Of a stretch of DNA of 64,000 bases, positions 1-33,289 are shown in pieces. A model generated the notes under the pieces. The model saw only the letters and a list, made by a program, of their open reading frames with translations. It had not been told where the DNA came from and made no database searches. This stretch comes from Cristatella mucedo (taxonomy: Eukaryota > Bryozoa > Phylactolaemata > Cristatellidae). Position 1 is the first letter of the stretch, and the number at the start of each line of letters is the position of its first letter. The stretch is taken from positions 1,735,001 through 1,799,000 of the forward strand of contig WPIO01000063.1 in assembly GCA_009760855.2 (NCBI GenBank). The letters are read 5' to 3'. A program made the position numbers and the translations under genes.

Positions 1-84
1 ACAGATAGACGACTTTGAGTCAGAAGAGTGTGTGGCACGATTGGGCCTGGCCTGATTGGGAAGTAGCGCTGAAGCAAGAGACCT

Positions 85-265
85 CACTAACCACACTTGC
101 ATGTTGATCCTGTGCATGCCACCCCTAACCATGCTATTCATGATGTTTATCATTTCAATCGTGCTTCCTTTGCAGCAAATGTAAAGCGCCTTGGAAGAGA
201 TTTGAGTTCTCTGGGGGCGCTTTATCAAGTGCATTATTAGCATTATTATTATTATCATCATTATA
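85..265 (+). repeat. LINE-type 3' tail (GCGCTTTATCAAGTG family)
   Basis: A copy of a dispersed tail seen at least eight times in this window. It has CTAACCATG-type pyrimidine-rich sequence, then TTTGCAGCAAATGTAAAGCGCC, GAGTTCTCTG, GCGCTTTATCAAGTG and an ATT trinucleotide run. At 43265-44300 the same tail directly follows an L2/CR1-like reverse-transcriptase ORF, so I read this copy as a 5'-truncated insertion of that LINE. Confidence 0.6.
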
Positions 266-299
266 AGCCTAAAAGAACCTAAAAGGTTGGTTAAAAAAC

Positions 300-3200
300 G
301 TGGAATCGATAAGCTGCTTGATTGGGAGCCAGTTCAGGTCGATGAGAAGTAGTGAAATGTGAAAACTACGACGCTGAAAACACACAAGCCTAGCTGCAGA
401 GCTTCGAAACAAGTGTTAGCGCCGTATTGCGCTCGCAGGATGATGACGAGTGGTGAGTGACTTTCTAAGCACTTTAATACTGGAACGGAAACATTCAGCT
501 AGTTAGTAATAAACATACATAATTTCAGCACACAGAAGCACACAAGGGACAATTTACACACAACGAAGTAAATGCGGTGAGGAACAAGTGGGATTGTAGC
601 ATCTTTTGAAATCTTGGCACGTCAGGGGATGTCGTTAAGTGAGTCGAGATCCAGACTTTGGAGCATGCAAGCTAAAAGCGCGATCTCCGAGGGCTTTGAG
701 GTTCGATAGAGGCACAGCCAAAACAATCAGTCTGGAGAGCAGATTGTCATCAACGGGAAGCCTTAAAAGCTAGTATTTCTAATAGGTAGGCCGCAGCCGT
801 ACTGAAAGGACCTACCAGTGAGTGACAGAGCCTGGCAGTCAATATGTTAGCTTGATTGGGTGCCAGTGCAAGAAATCCGAGAAATTTGTGCATACCCGCA
901 AAACCTAGTGATCGTAAGGCCTAAGTCGGGCTCAAACTGCATACAGCGACACGAGTTTCGAGTGCAAATGGGAAGTTACTCTTATTAACTTTCCACGATA
1001 GCTGCGCATCAAAAATATTGCATATATATTGGCCAGAATTTTGCACACGACAGAAGGCGAACAGTACCAAGCTACCGGTGGTTACTTGCCAATGTTGATT
1101 GAGGGGGCGCCGCCAATGATAGCTTACATTCAGCATTCACTTATGAGAATCAAGTTCAAGTGCCAGGAGTTTTATTCAGTGCGTTTGCTAAAGCCAGAGG
1201 ACCAAGAAAAGAAAACATGAGAACGCCACACCCAGACCTAACTACAAATGGTGAAAGCAATAATGGACTACAGTAGCAATCTACTTACGCGACAGAACAC
1301 GGCCGCCGCGACACACTTGGGCAAGCGTAAGCTAAATCGACTCGCTGAAACGGATGTGGCTCGGCCGCTGTGGATTTACGATGAGAAGCTTTGCGGGACG
1401 AAAACGATGAAATATTTCATGTTTAAGCGACATAGTGCGCTCTTGAAAAGCGGACACTTTCTCTCTTGGCTCTCGTCCACTCGCCTTTTAAAGAAAGTTC
1501 TCAAGACAGACGGCAGAGCAGAGTTCTGAGGTCTGTGGGAGGGGGTACAGGCGCACGCCTGTGAGGTGGAATTCCACGGACGTCAGCCGACTGGAGTGAG
1601 GTGGCTACGTGGTCAATACCTGACGTTTCGGCGGTCGCAACTTAAGTTCACTAGACCATACGCACATATCCTATTGCTTTCACTCTGTAGGCGCAGTTGA
1701 TCTTTTTCTTGTGTATCCCGAATATTGGGACTTGGCATCCAGCATGTCGATCAAGCGATTAAGGTGCTCGCCCCGACCAAGATCTGGCTGAGGTCGTGGG
1801 CTCGTGCCACGAGGCCTGTGTGATGCACCTGAATAGAGATAAAGTTCTCTTTGGGCATTATGAACTATACTTTCTTATATTTTTATTGCATCGCCGTGTA
1901 GCTAGTCATACTGACGCGCGGTCATTGACATACGAGCTGGAGAGGCAGAGAATATCTTAGTGGACCAAACTACTGACCTAAGGACGTGCAGGCGATGTAA
2001 ACAAACTTGATCGTCGTACGAAAATTTGCCCGACAGAAACTTCGCCACCACAGACACCGGTTCGGCTGAAGTGGAGTTTCGAGCGGTTAGACCGTTTCCT
2101 GCCGGCATGATTGGCAAGATATTTTTTCCTAACTTTAGGCAGTCTCCCGGGCATCAAAATGTACTGTTTGCGTGTGCTCGTGAGTGCGCTCCACGGAATT
2201 ACAGTGCGATGTAGCTTCAAAATATTATGAAGTTGAAAGGAAGTTCGTGGATCACCCCTATCTACTGTGGCTTATGCTTCGAGAACCTTATACGGTCTAT
2301 AAGGATGCTGTAGAGCGTGTCAACAGAAAAATCAGAAGGATTTGCGAGCTGTACAAAGTAAGCAGGCATATGAGCCAGGGCAAAAATTGTTTCTGCATCT
2401 TTGTACGGGTACACTCGCTCTGCGGACCGGATTACTTCTTTTACAGCATATGCTAAGTGCCTAGATTTCGTTCTCCGAGGGCGCTCTACAAATTTCTTAT
2501 GATATTATGACTCCGATCTGTTATAACTTCCGTGCGTTAGGGTGAGCGACAAGAAAGAATGCAGCGCGGCATGTTTGCCTTAGCGATATGCCAGCAACAG
2601 CGAGCATCGTAATTGCCTTTGACGACGAAAAGCTGGAGCGCGGGAGCGCCGGTTAGAGCGCGTGCGCTATTTATACACGCTCTCGGGAGGACGTTGGGTG
2701 TAAACTCGGCCTTTCCTTGAGTTCTAGAAACTCTAAAAGTCTCCGAGCGCGACAAGCGAACGCCGAGCTTCTATCCAATCTCGTGAGAGTTCCACTGTCG
2801 CGGCGTGGGCAGGTGGCGCACGCAGTAGGCTGCTCTGAAAGCAAGAGCGTTCAAGGTTTTTTGCCAGGTTACTGTTGCCTGCCTGGACGGCTTGAAGGTT
2901 TGGCGGGCCTGTAGATTTGTGCTTGCGATAGCAGCTAGAAATCATTGCTTCACAAAACGCGAGCCAGTTTCGTGCAAATTGACGAAGGCCACAAAATCAA
3001 GAAATTTGACGATATGAGGTCCGCGCATTAATAACGAGCAAGAACTGCGCCGACAGTTGAGAACTCCCGTTTTGTAAACATTACAAGGAGCTGGTTCATA
3101 CAGTAGCTCTACTTTGTCAGGAGTTAATCGGAGTTACGGAGATTTGGCCTCGGGTGGGTTGGGCGTGGCAGTGTGGCCGGCAGCGGGCCTACACTGTCCG

Positions 3201-4455
3201 CTGAGAAGACACCAAGCATTAAGCAGCGAACAAGTGACAGGTTTCATGACGGGCGAAGCCTTGCTGTGCACCAACGATAAGGCTGCAATGGGTTATTAAC
3301 AAAAATCGTCAGCTGACGACGACATATTAATAACTTGTCAATGACAGCCCCTTAATCCTAAAGTATCGCGACTGTAATAGCAGGGGGAGAAAGAGAGGAA
3401 ATTCCAGCAAAAAACGGTTTTCTGTAACCCACATTACAAGAAAGCCAAAAATTGACAACGTACAGAATAGCATTGCAAAATGGGATCATGGCTAGGAATA
3501 CCAGACTTGTTGGTGCCAATTACTATTTGCTTGTGATGCGATTCGCTAATTACGGAATGCTAACAACAGCAATGATAATAATAATAAAAATAAAATACGC
3601 GTACAGCCCCTAAGAGAATCGAATCTCTTTATCTGTGCTTGACAGGCACTGAAACTTCAGCATTTAAAATGGTCAGCGAAAACAAGCATAATTTTAGCTT
3701 GCCTAAGCAAATTTTAGAAATTCACGAGGATGAAGTGAATGTAGTGAGGAAATAATGCGCGATTTATACATCTTCGAATCCTGATTTTAATTTCACTGTT
3801 TCGTCGTCAGGATATTGCGAAAGATCTTGATTTAACACCAGGCCCAATTGTGTCCATGCTTCGGAACGCGGCAGTCTGAGTTAGCTTCAGCCTTACCGCA
3901 ACGCTGTGGCAGCTCCAAGGATGTGAAACTGCTCATTATCATTATCACGAAACGACATTAGTGGCGGTCTCCATATACAATGTGGCTCAATTAGGGGAGT
4001 ATTAAATAAGAGGTGAGGGGCTTTTCTTCCGAATTCCCGCATTTATCCCTCAACAGATTTAATAATAATCCTCCACATAGCGAGCACCGATATAACAACT
4101 GCCGTGGACATTGGTAAGAGTAACAATGGCAACAATAACTATCTTTAACTGTAACAATGACTGCGATGCCGAGTTTCTGATGGCATTGGATTTTCAAAGT
4201 CAAAGCCTGGGACTCATTGTAACAGGGACGGAAATCTTAGAAGATCTACAGATAAAGAAATGTGATTTTTTTAAACCTATACATATTACGGCACTTTGTA
4301 ATGAAGCATTAAAGTAGATAATTATTGAAGCAGAAAGTCAAAGCTAGTTCAAGGACCCATGAGCAGAACGTAAATCAAAACCTTACTAACTTATACCAAC
4401 AATGAAATCCTAGAATAATTAATAGAACCCAAAAATATTAATATTTCACGTCGAT
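300..4455. other. Upstream intergenic DNA without recognisable gene
   Basis: No reading frame here matches a family I know. The frames are 60-90 codons, begin and end at random and lack splice context. A SINE-like stretch lies at 1745-1870. The frame at 2184-2456 (90 codons) is the longest that looks protein-like, but I cannot assign it and nothing around it supports a gene. Confidence 0.4.
1745..1870 (+). repeat. tRNA-derived SINE, family 1 (diverged copy)
   Basis: It shares the order GATTAAGGTGCTCGCCCCGACC, TGGGCTCGTGCC, GCACCTGAATAGAGAT and GTTCTCTT with the better copy at 19418-19556. The first part resembles the tRNA A box and the second a decayed B box. The end resembles the LINE tail (GCGCCT...GAGTTCTCT). 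Confidence 0.5.
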
Positions 4456-4458
4456 GAG

Positions 4459-4459
<1 letters not shown>

Positions 4460-4520
<61 letters not shown>
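4460..4520. repeat. (AT)n microsatellite
   Basis: About 60 bp of uninterrupted TA dinucleotides in the intergenic DNA upstream of the SMARCC gene. Confidence 0.95.
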
Positions 4521-4523
<3 letters not shown>

Positions 4524-4989
4524 AAATTATGGAATGAACTGCAAGGCCCAAAGGACGACTGCTGCGATAACGCTTCAAGAATACAAGGGCAGACCTCAAA
4601 GTAAGCAACTGAATCATACCCGATAACTCTACAAATGTTAAAAGATGTTCAAGCACATACGATTGAGATGTAACCCTGATTTCAACCTGGTCGGATCAAT
4701 AATAGCCGGGCTGTCTCATCTGCAAGTAGCATGGACCTGCAGTTGACAAAAGTGGAAGATATGAGCATTAACGTGCTGGTGCCTTAGAAAGATGGTAGAT
4801 GAGGGGCAAGCTAGGCAAGAACGCAGTGCTATGCATCGAAAAACTTATTCAATCTCACTCCATATATTTGTATATGCACACTCTTACAACCTTCGTTGCA
4901 TTACATCAGGCTCCAGCGGCGGCAGTTCTTCCAGAGACTCACGGAGACACAGCCGGCGAACGTTAGCGGTAAACGTGACTCTACCTTTA

Positions 4990-6100
4990 ATACTCTCAAC
5001 GCGTACATACACCGACGGCTCCGTGGGTCAAGAGCCCTTATCAGCTGAAATGCCAATGCCAACTTCCGGAAGCGAAACTGACTATATTGAACGGCTTCTG
5101 CTTTAGTGTGGCCTTGGCCAAAGATTAGCGAAGCATCATCTATTCTTAACCGTTATGATTCAAGAGCTTCGAATAATTAATATCAATCGTAATCTTATTG
5201 ATTTAGCACGCTGACGTTTTAGCGGGCTATTAGCATTTAGGGGAGAGTTGACCTTAGGCCACTGCATTATTTAGAACATTCGATGCTGGTCCCATGGGTT
5301 CGAGTAATAGTTAGGTTCCATTTACGGCCTCGCAGTTGCTATTGACGAAACTCACATGTGAAGCATCCCGACGTAGACCCTATATTGAACCGAAGACTTT
5401 ATTAGCGAGTTCGAAAACCAATATACAAGTCAAAAGAATTAATTATTTACATGTTCTGATTCATATGCTAATCACTAAGACTTCAATTTCTTTTCCGGCA
5501 TCTATTCTTTTGAAAGATACTATTACCTACAAAATATCAATTTTTAACTTAATTTTCTTACAACGCCCTCTCGAATATGTGACAATGTTACGAACGCGGT
5601 GTGCGGCTTACACATCCAGACAGAACTAGGCCGCAAACACAGTGCTCGTAATGGCGCTAGTCTCAGACGACGCGCGACGAGTACTGGCAACGCTTGAACC
5701 TTGTATCGCGGCTAGAGATGTGTTGGAGCAGCACCGATGCACTCAGATAGGCCGACAGCAGCGGAACATGGCAGCTACGAAGAGCGCCCATATCTCGACC
5801 TAAAAAGACCGCATCCATCGCGTAGATAAGCTCACATGACCGCAGCGGAGGTTCGACAGCGGTCATGACACAGCGATACATACATCGACGGTTCAGTGAC
5901 CTTGAGGTAAAATTAGCTCTAATCCCTAGGCCAACTTCGGAAACACAACTGCCTGCCGAAATGGCGCTGTCTTATGCGGCCCCGGGCTTAGATTATCGCA
6001 CAATTGGTTTTTAGCCGTAACAATTCAGGAACCGCGATTTCTGAAGCGATCATCTGGCTGAATTAGCTCGTCGCCGCTTCAAAACTAACTACAACCAATT
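4990..6100 (+). repeat. Possible decayed retroelement RNase H segments
   Basis: Two diverged copies of the same ~150-bp stretch start near 5007 and 5878. Each begins ACATACAYCGACGG and encodes TY(T/I)DGSV, which resembles the first catalytic motif of LINE-type RNase H domains (TDGS). Both are followed by CCAACTTC and further matching sequence. Stops interrupt both copies. The match is a single short motif, so the call is tentative. Confidence 0.3.
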
Positions 6101-6179
6101 AGTACAGCCACTTAATGTAAGACCTCACCATAGAACCAGATATCTCCGATTAACTATTAGCAATTGCTTCCACCATGTT

Positions 6180-6461
6180 AGCACAACGCCGCTTGCCATA
6201 CGAACGGACAGCCTTAGGAGCGGATGGAAGAGATCGCGACAACAAGGACTGACAGCGGACAGGCAGTTTCCGGGTCAAATGAGTGTGTGTGTGCTGTGGC
6301 AACAGAGCTAAACGACTTGCTATGCTAGGCTTTTTGAACCGATTATTCCATAATCAAGCTGAGAATTACTTTCTATACCTGCTTTTCTGAATAGTATAGT
6401 GAAACTATAGTTGTGAAGCATTGGTCCGTCGCTGTAGACAGTGACCGGATACAGTGGTAAC
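6180..6461 (+). promoter_or_regulatory. Presumed SMARCC promoter and 5' UTR
   Basis: This is the stretch immediately upstream of the SMARCC start codon. I see no convincing TATA box at a usual distance and no CpG island, unlike the downstream gene. The in-frame codons just upstream of ATG 6462 (from about 6441) contain no homologous residues, so translation should start at 6462. Its role as promoter is inferred from position only. Confidence 0.3.
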
Positions 6462-28706
<22,245 letters not shown>

Positions 28707-28816
28707 TAGTGATGGGCATGCAAGAAAACTGTCTATACGTTATGGCATGTACATCTGCTGCTTTATTGATACTAGTTTGTATTTTTGTAGTGTATTGGTA
28801 CGTAAAAGTCATTTAG

Positions 28817-28826
28817 AATAAATAAA
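28817..28826 (+). terminator. SMARCC poly(A) signals
   Basis: Two overlapping AATAAA hexamers (28817-28822 and 28821-28826) about 110 nt after the SMARCC stop codon, giving a short 3' UTR. Confidence 0.85.
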
Positions 28827-29513
28827 CTATGTACGTCCGTGTAAATGTCAGCACATGAGTTCCAGATAACTCATCCTGTAAGTAATTTGACCTGTCGATA
28901 TGACCCTTCAGAGCCGACCTGCTTCTGTCTGAAGCATTGAGTTCAATGTCATAATATTATGGCTAAGAAAGCCGCAATTGGTCTGCCTAGTTCAAAGCAT
29001 TTTTCCTGAGCTTAACATCGTTAAGTTTTTACATTTATGAAGACACTCCATAGCGGCTTGATCTCAACTTTTTCTTTAGTAGTTTTATCACTAGGCTCGT
29101 TTTTTTCTTAACCAGCTTCCGGTGACTTTAGCAATGTGACAGAGAGAAGCGAATAATATTTTGTAGGTATAACATTCAACCAGTCCCGGAACAAGCAAAA
29201 TTTTACTCCCGTAGGAAGTGATTAATCATTTGCAGACTAGCTTTTTTTACCACCAATCTCTCCCCAAAGAATACCCCAAGCCTACACGAGACTGATATTG
29301 ACCAAAGTAAAACTTGGCTCTCAATTCGTTGACTTTTAGTAGGATTGGAAAACTGGGCTGGCTCCGTATGATCCTACTGGATATGGATTCCATAAAAGCT
29401 TAAATGATCCTTCGATACCAGAGTTCAGTTTGATTCCGATGAAGTGCATTGCTGCAAGCCAATCCGACATCTGCAAATGGCAATGGTGCGAATCTTGGAT
29501 TTTGAGATCTCAT

Positions 29514-29591
29514 GTAAGAGGCGTTGCGTTATTGCCGTGCTGGTTGAGCACGGTAAGAGGCGTTGCGTTATTGCCGTGCTGGTTGAGCACA
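29514..29591 (+). repeat. 39-bp tandem duplication
   Basis: The unit GTAAGAGGCGTTGCGTTATTG... occurs twice in direct succession (starts 29514 and 29553) with essentially no difference, immediately before a SINE 1 copy. Confidence 0.9.
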
Positions 29592-29712
29592 GTGGTTACG
29601 GTGCTCACTTCGATTAAAGTCAAGGTGATGGCCCAGGTCGTGGGCTCGAGCACCGTGGCATATGTGAAGCGCCTGAGTAAGTCCTCTTAGGGCACTATAC
29701 AAAAGAATTGTC
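29585..29712 (+). repeat. tRNA-derived SINE, family 1
   Basis: GCACAGTGGTTACGGTGCTC (A box), GTCGTGGGCTCGAGCACCGTGG (B-box region), CATATGTGAAGCGCCTGAGT, CTCTTAGGGCACTATACAAA: same order and spacing as the copy at 19418. Confidence 0.72.
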
Positions 29713-29879
29713 CAAGATGAAGCCAGGGCAAAGAGGTGCATTAAGATTAATTATTAAGGATATCGTCTAAAACTGGATTCAGAAAGCCATTTTATCTAAT
29801 TCTGACTTAAGTAAACGTAAAATCAAAGGGTTGGCGTAACATTCTGGTTTTGTTTGTAAATAAAATTGGGATAGTTGGC

Positions 29880-31275
29880 GCCCCTGTCCTAATTGCAAGC
29901 AAGCTGAGTTCAGATGGAAGCAACACTTTGCATTCCCGTGAAGGTAAATGCAGAATTTACCTTACTTAAGTCCCATGCTTAGAGAGCATCTGATTGGAGT
30001 ATCTACTGGTAATAATAGAGCAGCTGCAATATCTGGACGAGTGGCAACCACCCGATACATTAAGCCTCTGGCTGCACTTTGGTGCGGCACTTATTACATG
30101 TAGTCAGCATGCTTGTCAATATCTTAAATTTTGTGAGTTGATGCCAACATCGACAGGCATGGATAGAGTCTTACATACGTATTCCGTATGATAGCATAGT
30201 AGAATGTAAATGGTGCTGCGGGTCTGATTACGGAATGCTTGCTAGTCTCGTTGATGGTATTAGCAGGATCGTATGCAGATGACCTAAATCCCTGGGACGT
30301 AGAGAGCCTTTCCAAAATTCCTCATAGCAAAGGCCATGGTGAGTTGCTGTTTGTCACAAGGTAGAGCTGTCGCTGTACCGCATGTAATCAAATCGTCGAT
30401 GCAACAGCAATGAATGTAACACCTTACTGTCATTGCACCAGTAGCTCTTGATGTTGGCTCAAGATATTTCTTCCTCAAGATCACCTCAGGTCAGGAAAGC
30501 AGTTTTACGTTCATTTGATAGATCTTTAGGTCCACCACGTCAGCAGTAGACAAGAACATTTCTAAGGGAATCGAGTTTCATGACGTGGGCAAAAGTCTCA
30601 GTGATGTCAACACCGTCCACAGGAGAATAACATTCTGAATAAAGCAAGTGCTATGACAATAATAAGTAAGCGCTGCCTACCATTTTTGTATGGAAACAAG
30701 TGAATCCAAAGTTACCGGCCTAGATACGTAACCGATGTGCATCCTGAAAAATGACTAAAGAAATAGCTGCCCGAAGCTGAGTGGTGTATTAAGATCACGG
30801 CGATTTGCCAGCTCCTGCCAAAGGAGCTGTGTCTGAGTTCGTGCCCCCCCCCCCGCGTTGGCTCCGCTGTGCTTTTCTTTTATTAATGCATAATTCACGA
30901 CTCTTAGCAGTAGTAATAACATCTAGAAATGCATATCGCAAAACTTTTCAGCTGTAGTCGTAAATTATTTGAAAAAAGGCAGTCAGGTAAATGTGCTGCA
31001 TGCAGCCGACTTTCGCTGCATAGAGCGAGGCATGACATCCAAAATGGCCACACGTGAGCCTTAGTCGTTCGCTGAGATAGTTGTCATGGGACCTGAAACG
31101 TCGGCCTGTACAAGCTCAAGATGTTAGTTAGGTCATAGTTTCTTCTTAGGAAATGGATTTGTCAGTTGCCTTCCTTCTGCGATGCTTTGCAGAAGCTGAG
31201 TTTAAGTTCTACGAGCCTTCGATCCCAGCGAGTATGCAGTGCTGTCGAGAAGCCAGTCAGTAGCTAGCGGTCGAG
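29880..31275 (-). pseudogene. Ty1/copia-type pol fossil
   Basis: Read on the minus strand, broken frames show domains in copia order. The integrase region has HLELVQADVSGPM (copia: LELVHTDVCGPM). The RT has GVDITETFAHVM (GVDY.ETFAPV), DLKIYQMNVK (..I.QMDVKTAF), CIDDLITCG (YVDDLI..G) and LTMAFAMRNFGKALYVPGI (F.MKDLG...YFLGI). Next comes RGLMYRVVATRPDIAAAL (GSLMYL..ATRPDIA.AV). Stops and frameshifts are frequent. I found no LTRs, so the boundaries are approximate. It is intergenic and opposite in strand to both genes. Confidence 0.85.
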
Positions 31276-31379
31276 GAATAAAAAGAACTAGTTTACATGG
31301 AGAAATTCACAACAATTGGCAATAACGGGTGGACCAATGAGAGGGCAGTGGGAGTATCACGAGGGTGGGCATATATACA

Positions 31380-31705
31380 TGAACTAACTACCGACTTGCG
31401 TCACGGCATCCCCTGACTTGATCACACTAAAAAAGAAATTAAAAACGCACCTATTTATGACTGCATTTAGTGTGTTTCTGTGATTCGTTCTTTTCGTGCT
31501 TATGCGTGCTGACACTGTGCATGCTGCCACTAACCACACCTGCATGCTGACCCTGTGCATCTCACCCCTAAACATGTTATTCATGTTGTTTATCAAGCAC
31601 GAAACCACTCACTATTCGATCGTGCTTCCTTTGCAGCAAGTGTAAAGCGCCTAAAAAGAAATTGAGTTCTCTGAGGGCGCTTTATCAAGTGTTTTATTAT
31701 GTACA
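31380..31705 (+). repeat. LINE family B 3' end
   Basis: It holds CGGCATCCCCTGACTTGATCACA (pattern of the ORF2 C-terminus LTTFK), a stop-rich stretch, CGTGCTGACACTGTGCATGC, CACTAACCACACCTGCATGC, then GCAAGTGTAAAGCGCC, GAGTTCTCTGAGGGCGC and TTTATCAAGTG. It is the same order as 43965-44300. Confidence 0.72.
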
Positions 31706-32134
31706 AAGAGCTGCCAGATTTGCAGTTGTATGAAAAAGCCGTCACAGGCTTTGAAAAAGCCACCGACTCCCTGCTGCTGCCCTTGGGCCCGACCACACTC
31801 TAGCTCTAGGGCCTCTCACTAGGTTACAGCACACCCCTTGGATAGTATAGGAAAGGCATTTGAAGGCATTGTTTAAGTTTTGCTTGCGCTTAGGAATTCT
31901 CTCCAGATCATGCTGACGTGCATTGCCCGGAAAGTGCATTCTTAATCGGAGGGGTGAGTAACCATGTTCAGTCTTGTTGAAATTTCTTAGCTGAACGAAG
32001 CATCGCCCCCTTTCCAGGGGATCTGTGAGTAGCCATGTTCAGTTTTGTTGGCTGGATTATTGTACGAATTTTAAATTTAATATAGCATGACACAACTGTG
32101 TAAGTGCCTTTTCACAATTTCTTGGCACAGGGAT

Positions 32135-32245
32135 TGAGCCACTAGCCACCGAGCCTTACATCAGTGGTAGGATGGCCACACTTCGTAACCCAGATCGCCG
32201 GTTCAAGTCTCGCAGCAGGCAATTCGTTAATTCCGAACAGCAAAT
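32135..32245 (+). repeat. tRNA-like element (SINE head)
   Basis: ATCAGTGGTAGGATGGCC followed by GATCGCCGGTTCAAGTCTCG contains a B box (GGTTCAAGTCT, near 32201). It resembles the heads at 37795-37845 and 37960-38095. It is not a plausible functional tRNA because no cloverleaf arms pair around it. Confidence 0.45.
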
Positions 32246-32299
32246 GATGTGAAATCCGCTCTATTCTAAGGTTCTCCTACCGATAAATGTTGAATCAAT

Positions 32300-32440
32300 C
32301 CATGAGATGAAGTCTGTTGGCTATCGAATGCGTACCGAAACCCGCTTAGGCTGTGAGTTCGCCATACAAAACTCTCCTTCGTAACATCCACATAGTCTGT
32401 ATGGCTTTGTGGAGTTACAGACGAAGATACATAAATACAT
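32300..32440 (+). repeat. LINE family A 3' end
   Basis: GATGAAGTCTGTTGGCTATCGAATGCG, GAAACCCGCTTAGGCTGTGAG, AAAACTCTCCTTCGTAACAT and GGCTTTGTGGAGTTACAGACGAAGATAC. The last block recurs at 15260-15300, so it marks the extreme 3' end of family A. Confidence 0.65.
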
Positions 32441-32744
32441 AATACGCGAGTTTTTCCGTCTGCTGCATTCCTTTCGTGCTTGAATGAGTGGTTGGCAGCT
32501 CTTTCCGCGTTCGCCTTGTAACTTCAGGCATGTGTACCTACGTATTTTAAAGCACCCTGGTTTTGGCCAGCTAATGATGTAGTGTGTCCTAGGTCCTGTC
32601 GGCTCGGTAGGTTATATCGGATCCGTTTGCTGCTTGTTCTCATACCCCCTCGTTGCTTCTTTTCCTGGCCACTTCTCGTCCATCTCACTTCTCTTGCCGT
32701 CCACTTCTCCTCCTCACTCTTCTCTGACTCATTTTTCCTCCTCA

Positions 32745-32900
32745 CTTCCCTGTGCATGTCACCTCTAACCATGTTTTGCTTGTTGTCTTTGAGCATGCTA
32801 CCACTAACCATTCGATCGTGCTTCCTTTGCAGCAAATTTAAAGCACCTAGAAAGAGATCAAGTTCTCTGAGAGCGCTATAACAAATGTATTATTATAATT
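32745..32900 (+). repeat. LINE-type 3' tail
   Basis: CCCTGTGCATGTCACCTCTAACCATG, TCCTTTGCAGCAAATTTAAAGCACC and GTTCTCTGAGAGCGCTATAACAAATG with an ATT run. Confidence 0.68.
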
Positions 32901-33289
32901 AGTATTATAGGGAAGTTCAGCCAAACAGCAGCTACTTCAAATAACAGGTCAGTCTGGTCATTCAATATCAAGAACTGTCGGCTTAAAAGAGGTCGTTCGG
33001 TGTGGTCCAGTCTGCTGGCTGGGATGCCAAAAGAGCTAACAAGGTTGAGTCTAGTTTTCACAAGAGCATAGTGGAATAATAGGTGCATAATCGAAAAATA
33101 CTGATGTCGGCAATCAGCCGTCTCCGAAATCACTCTCGGGTGTAGGCGCCTTACCTGGCGATCGTTACGTTTATTACGAAGAGCGTTTTCTAGCTTCCTT
33201 GTCAGCAAGACAGACAAGATCAGAGAGTTAGGAATACCCAAGACCACATCCAAACTGGACTCTTCAAACTATTTCCTTTGCTTTATCTC

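Noticed and set aside
2184-2456. 90-codon frame with KYYEVERKFVDHPYLLWLM-like sequence
   Set aside because: Looks protein-like, but I know no family, it has no start or splice context, and neighbouring sequence is non-coding.
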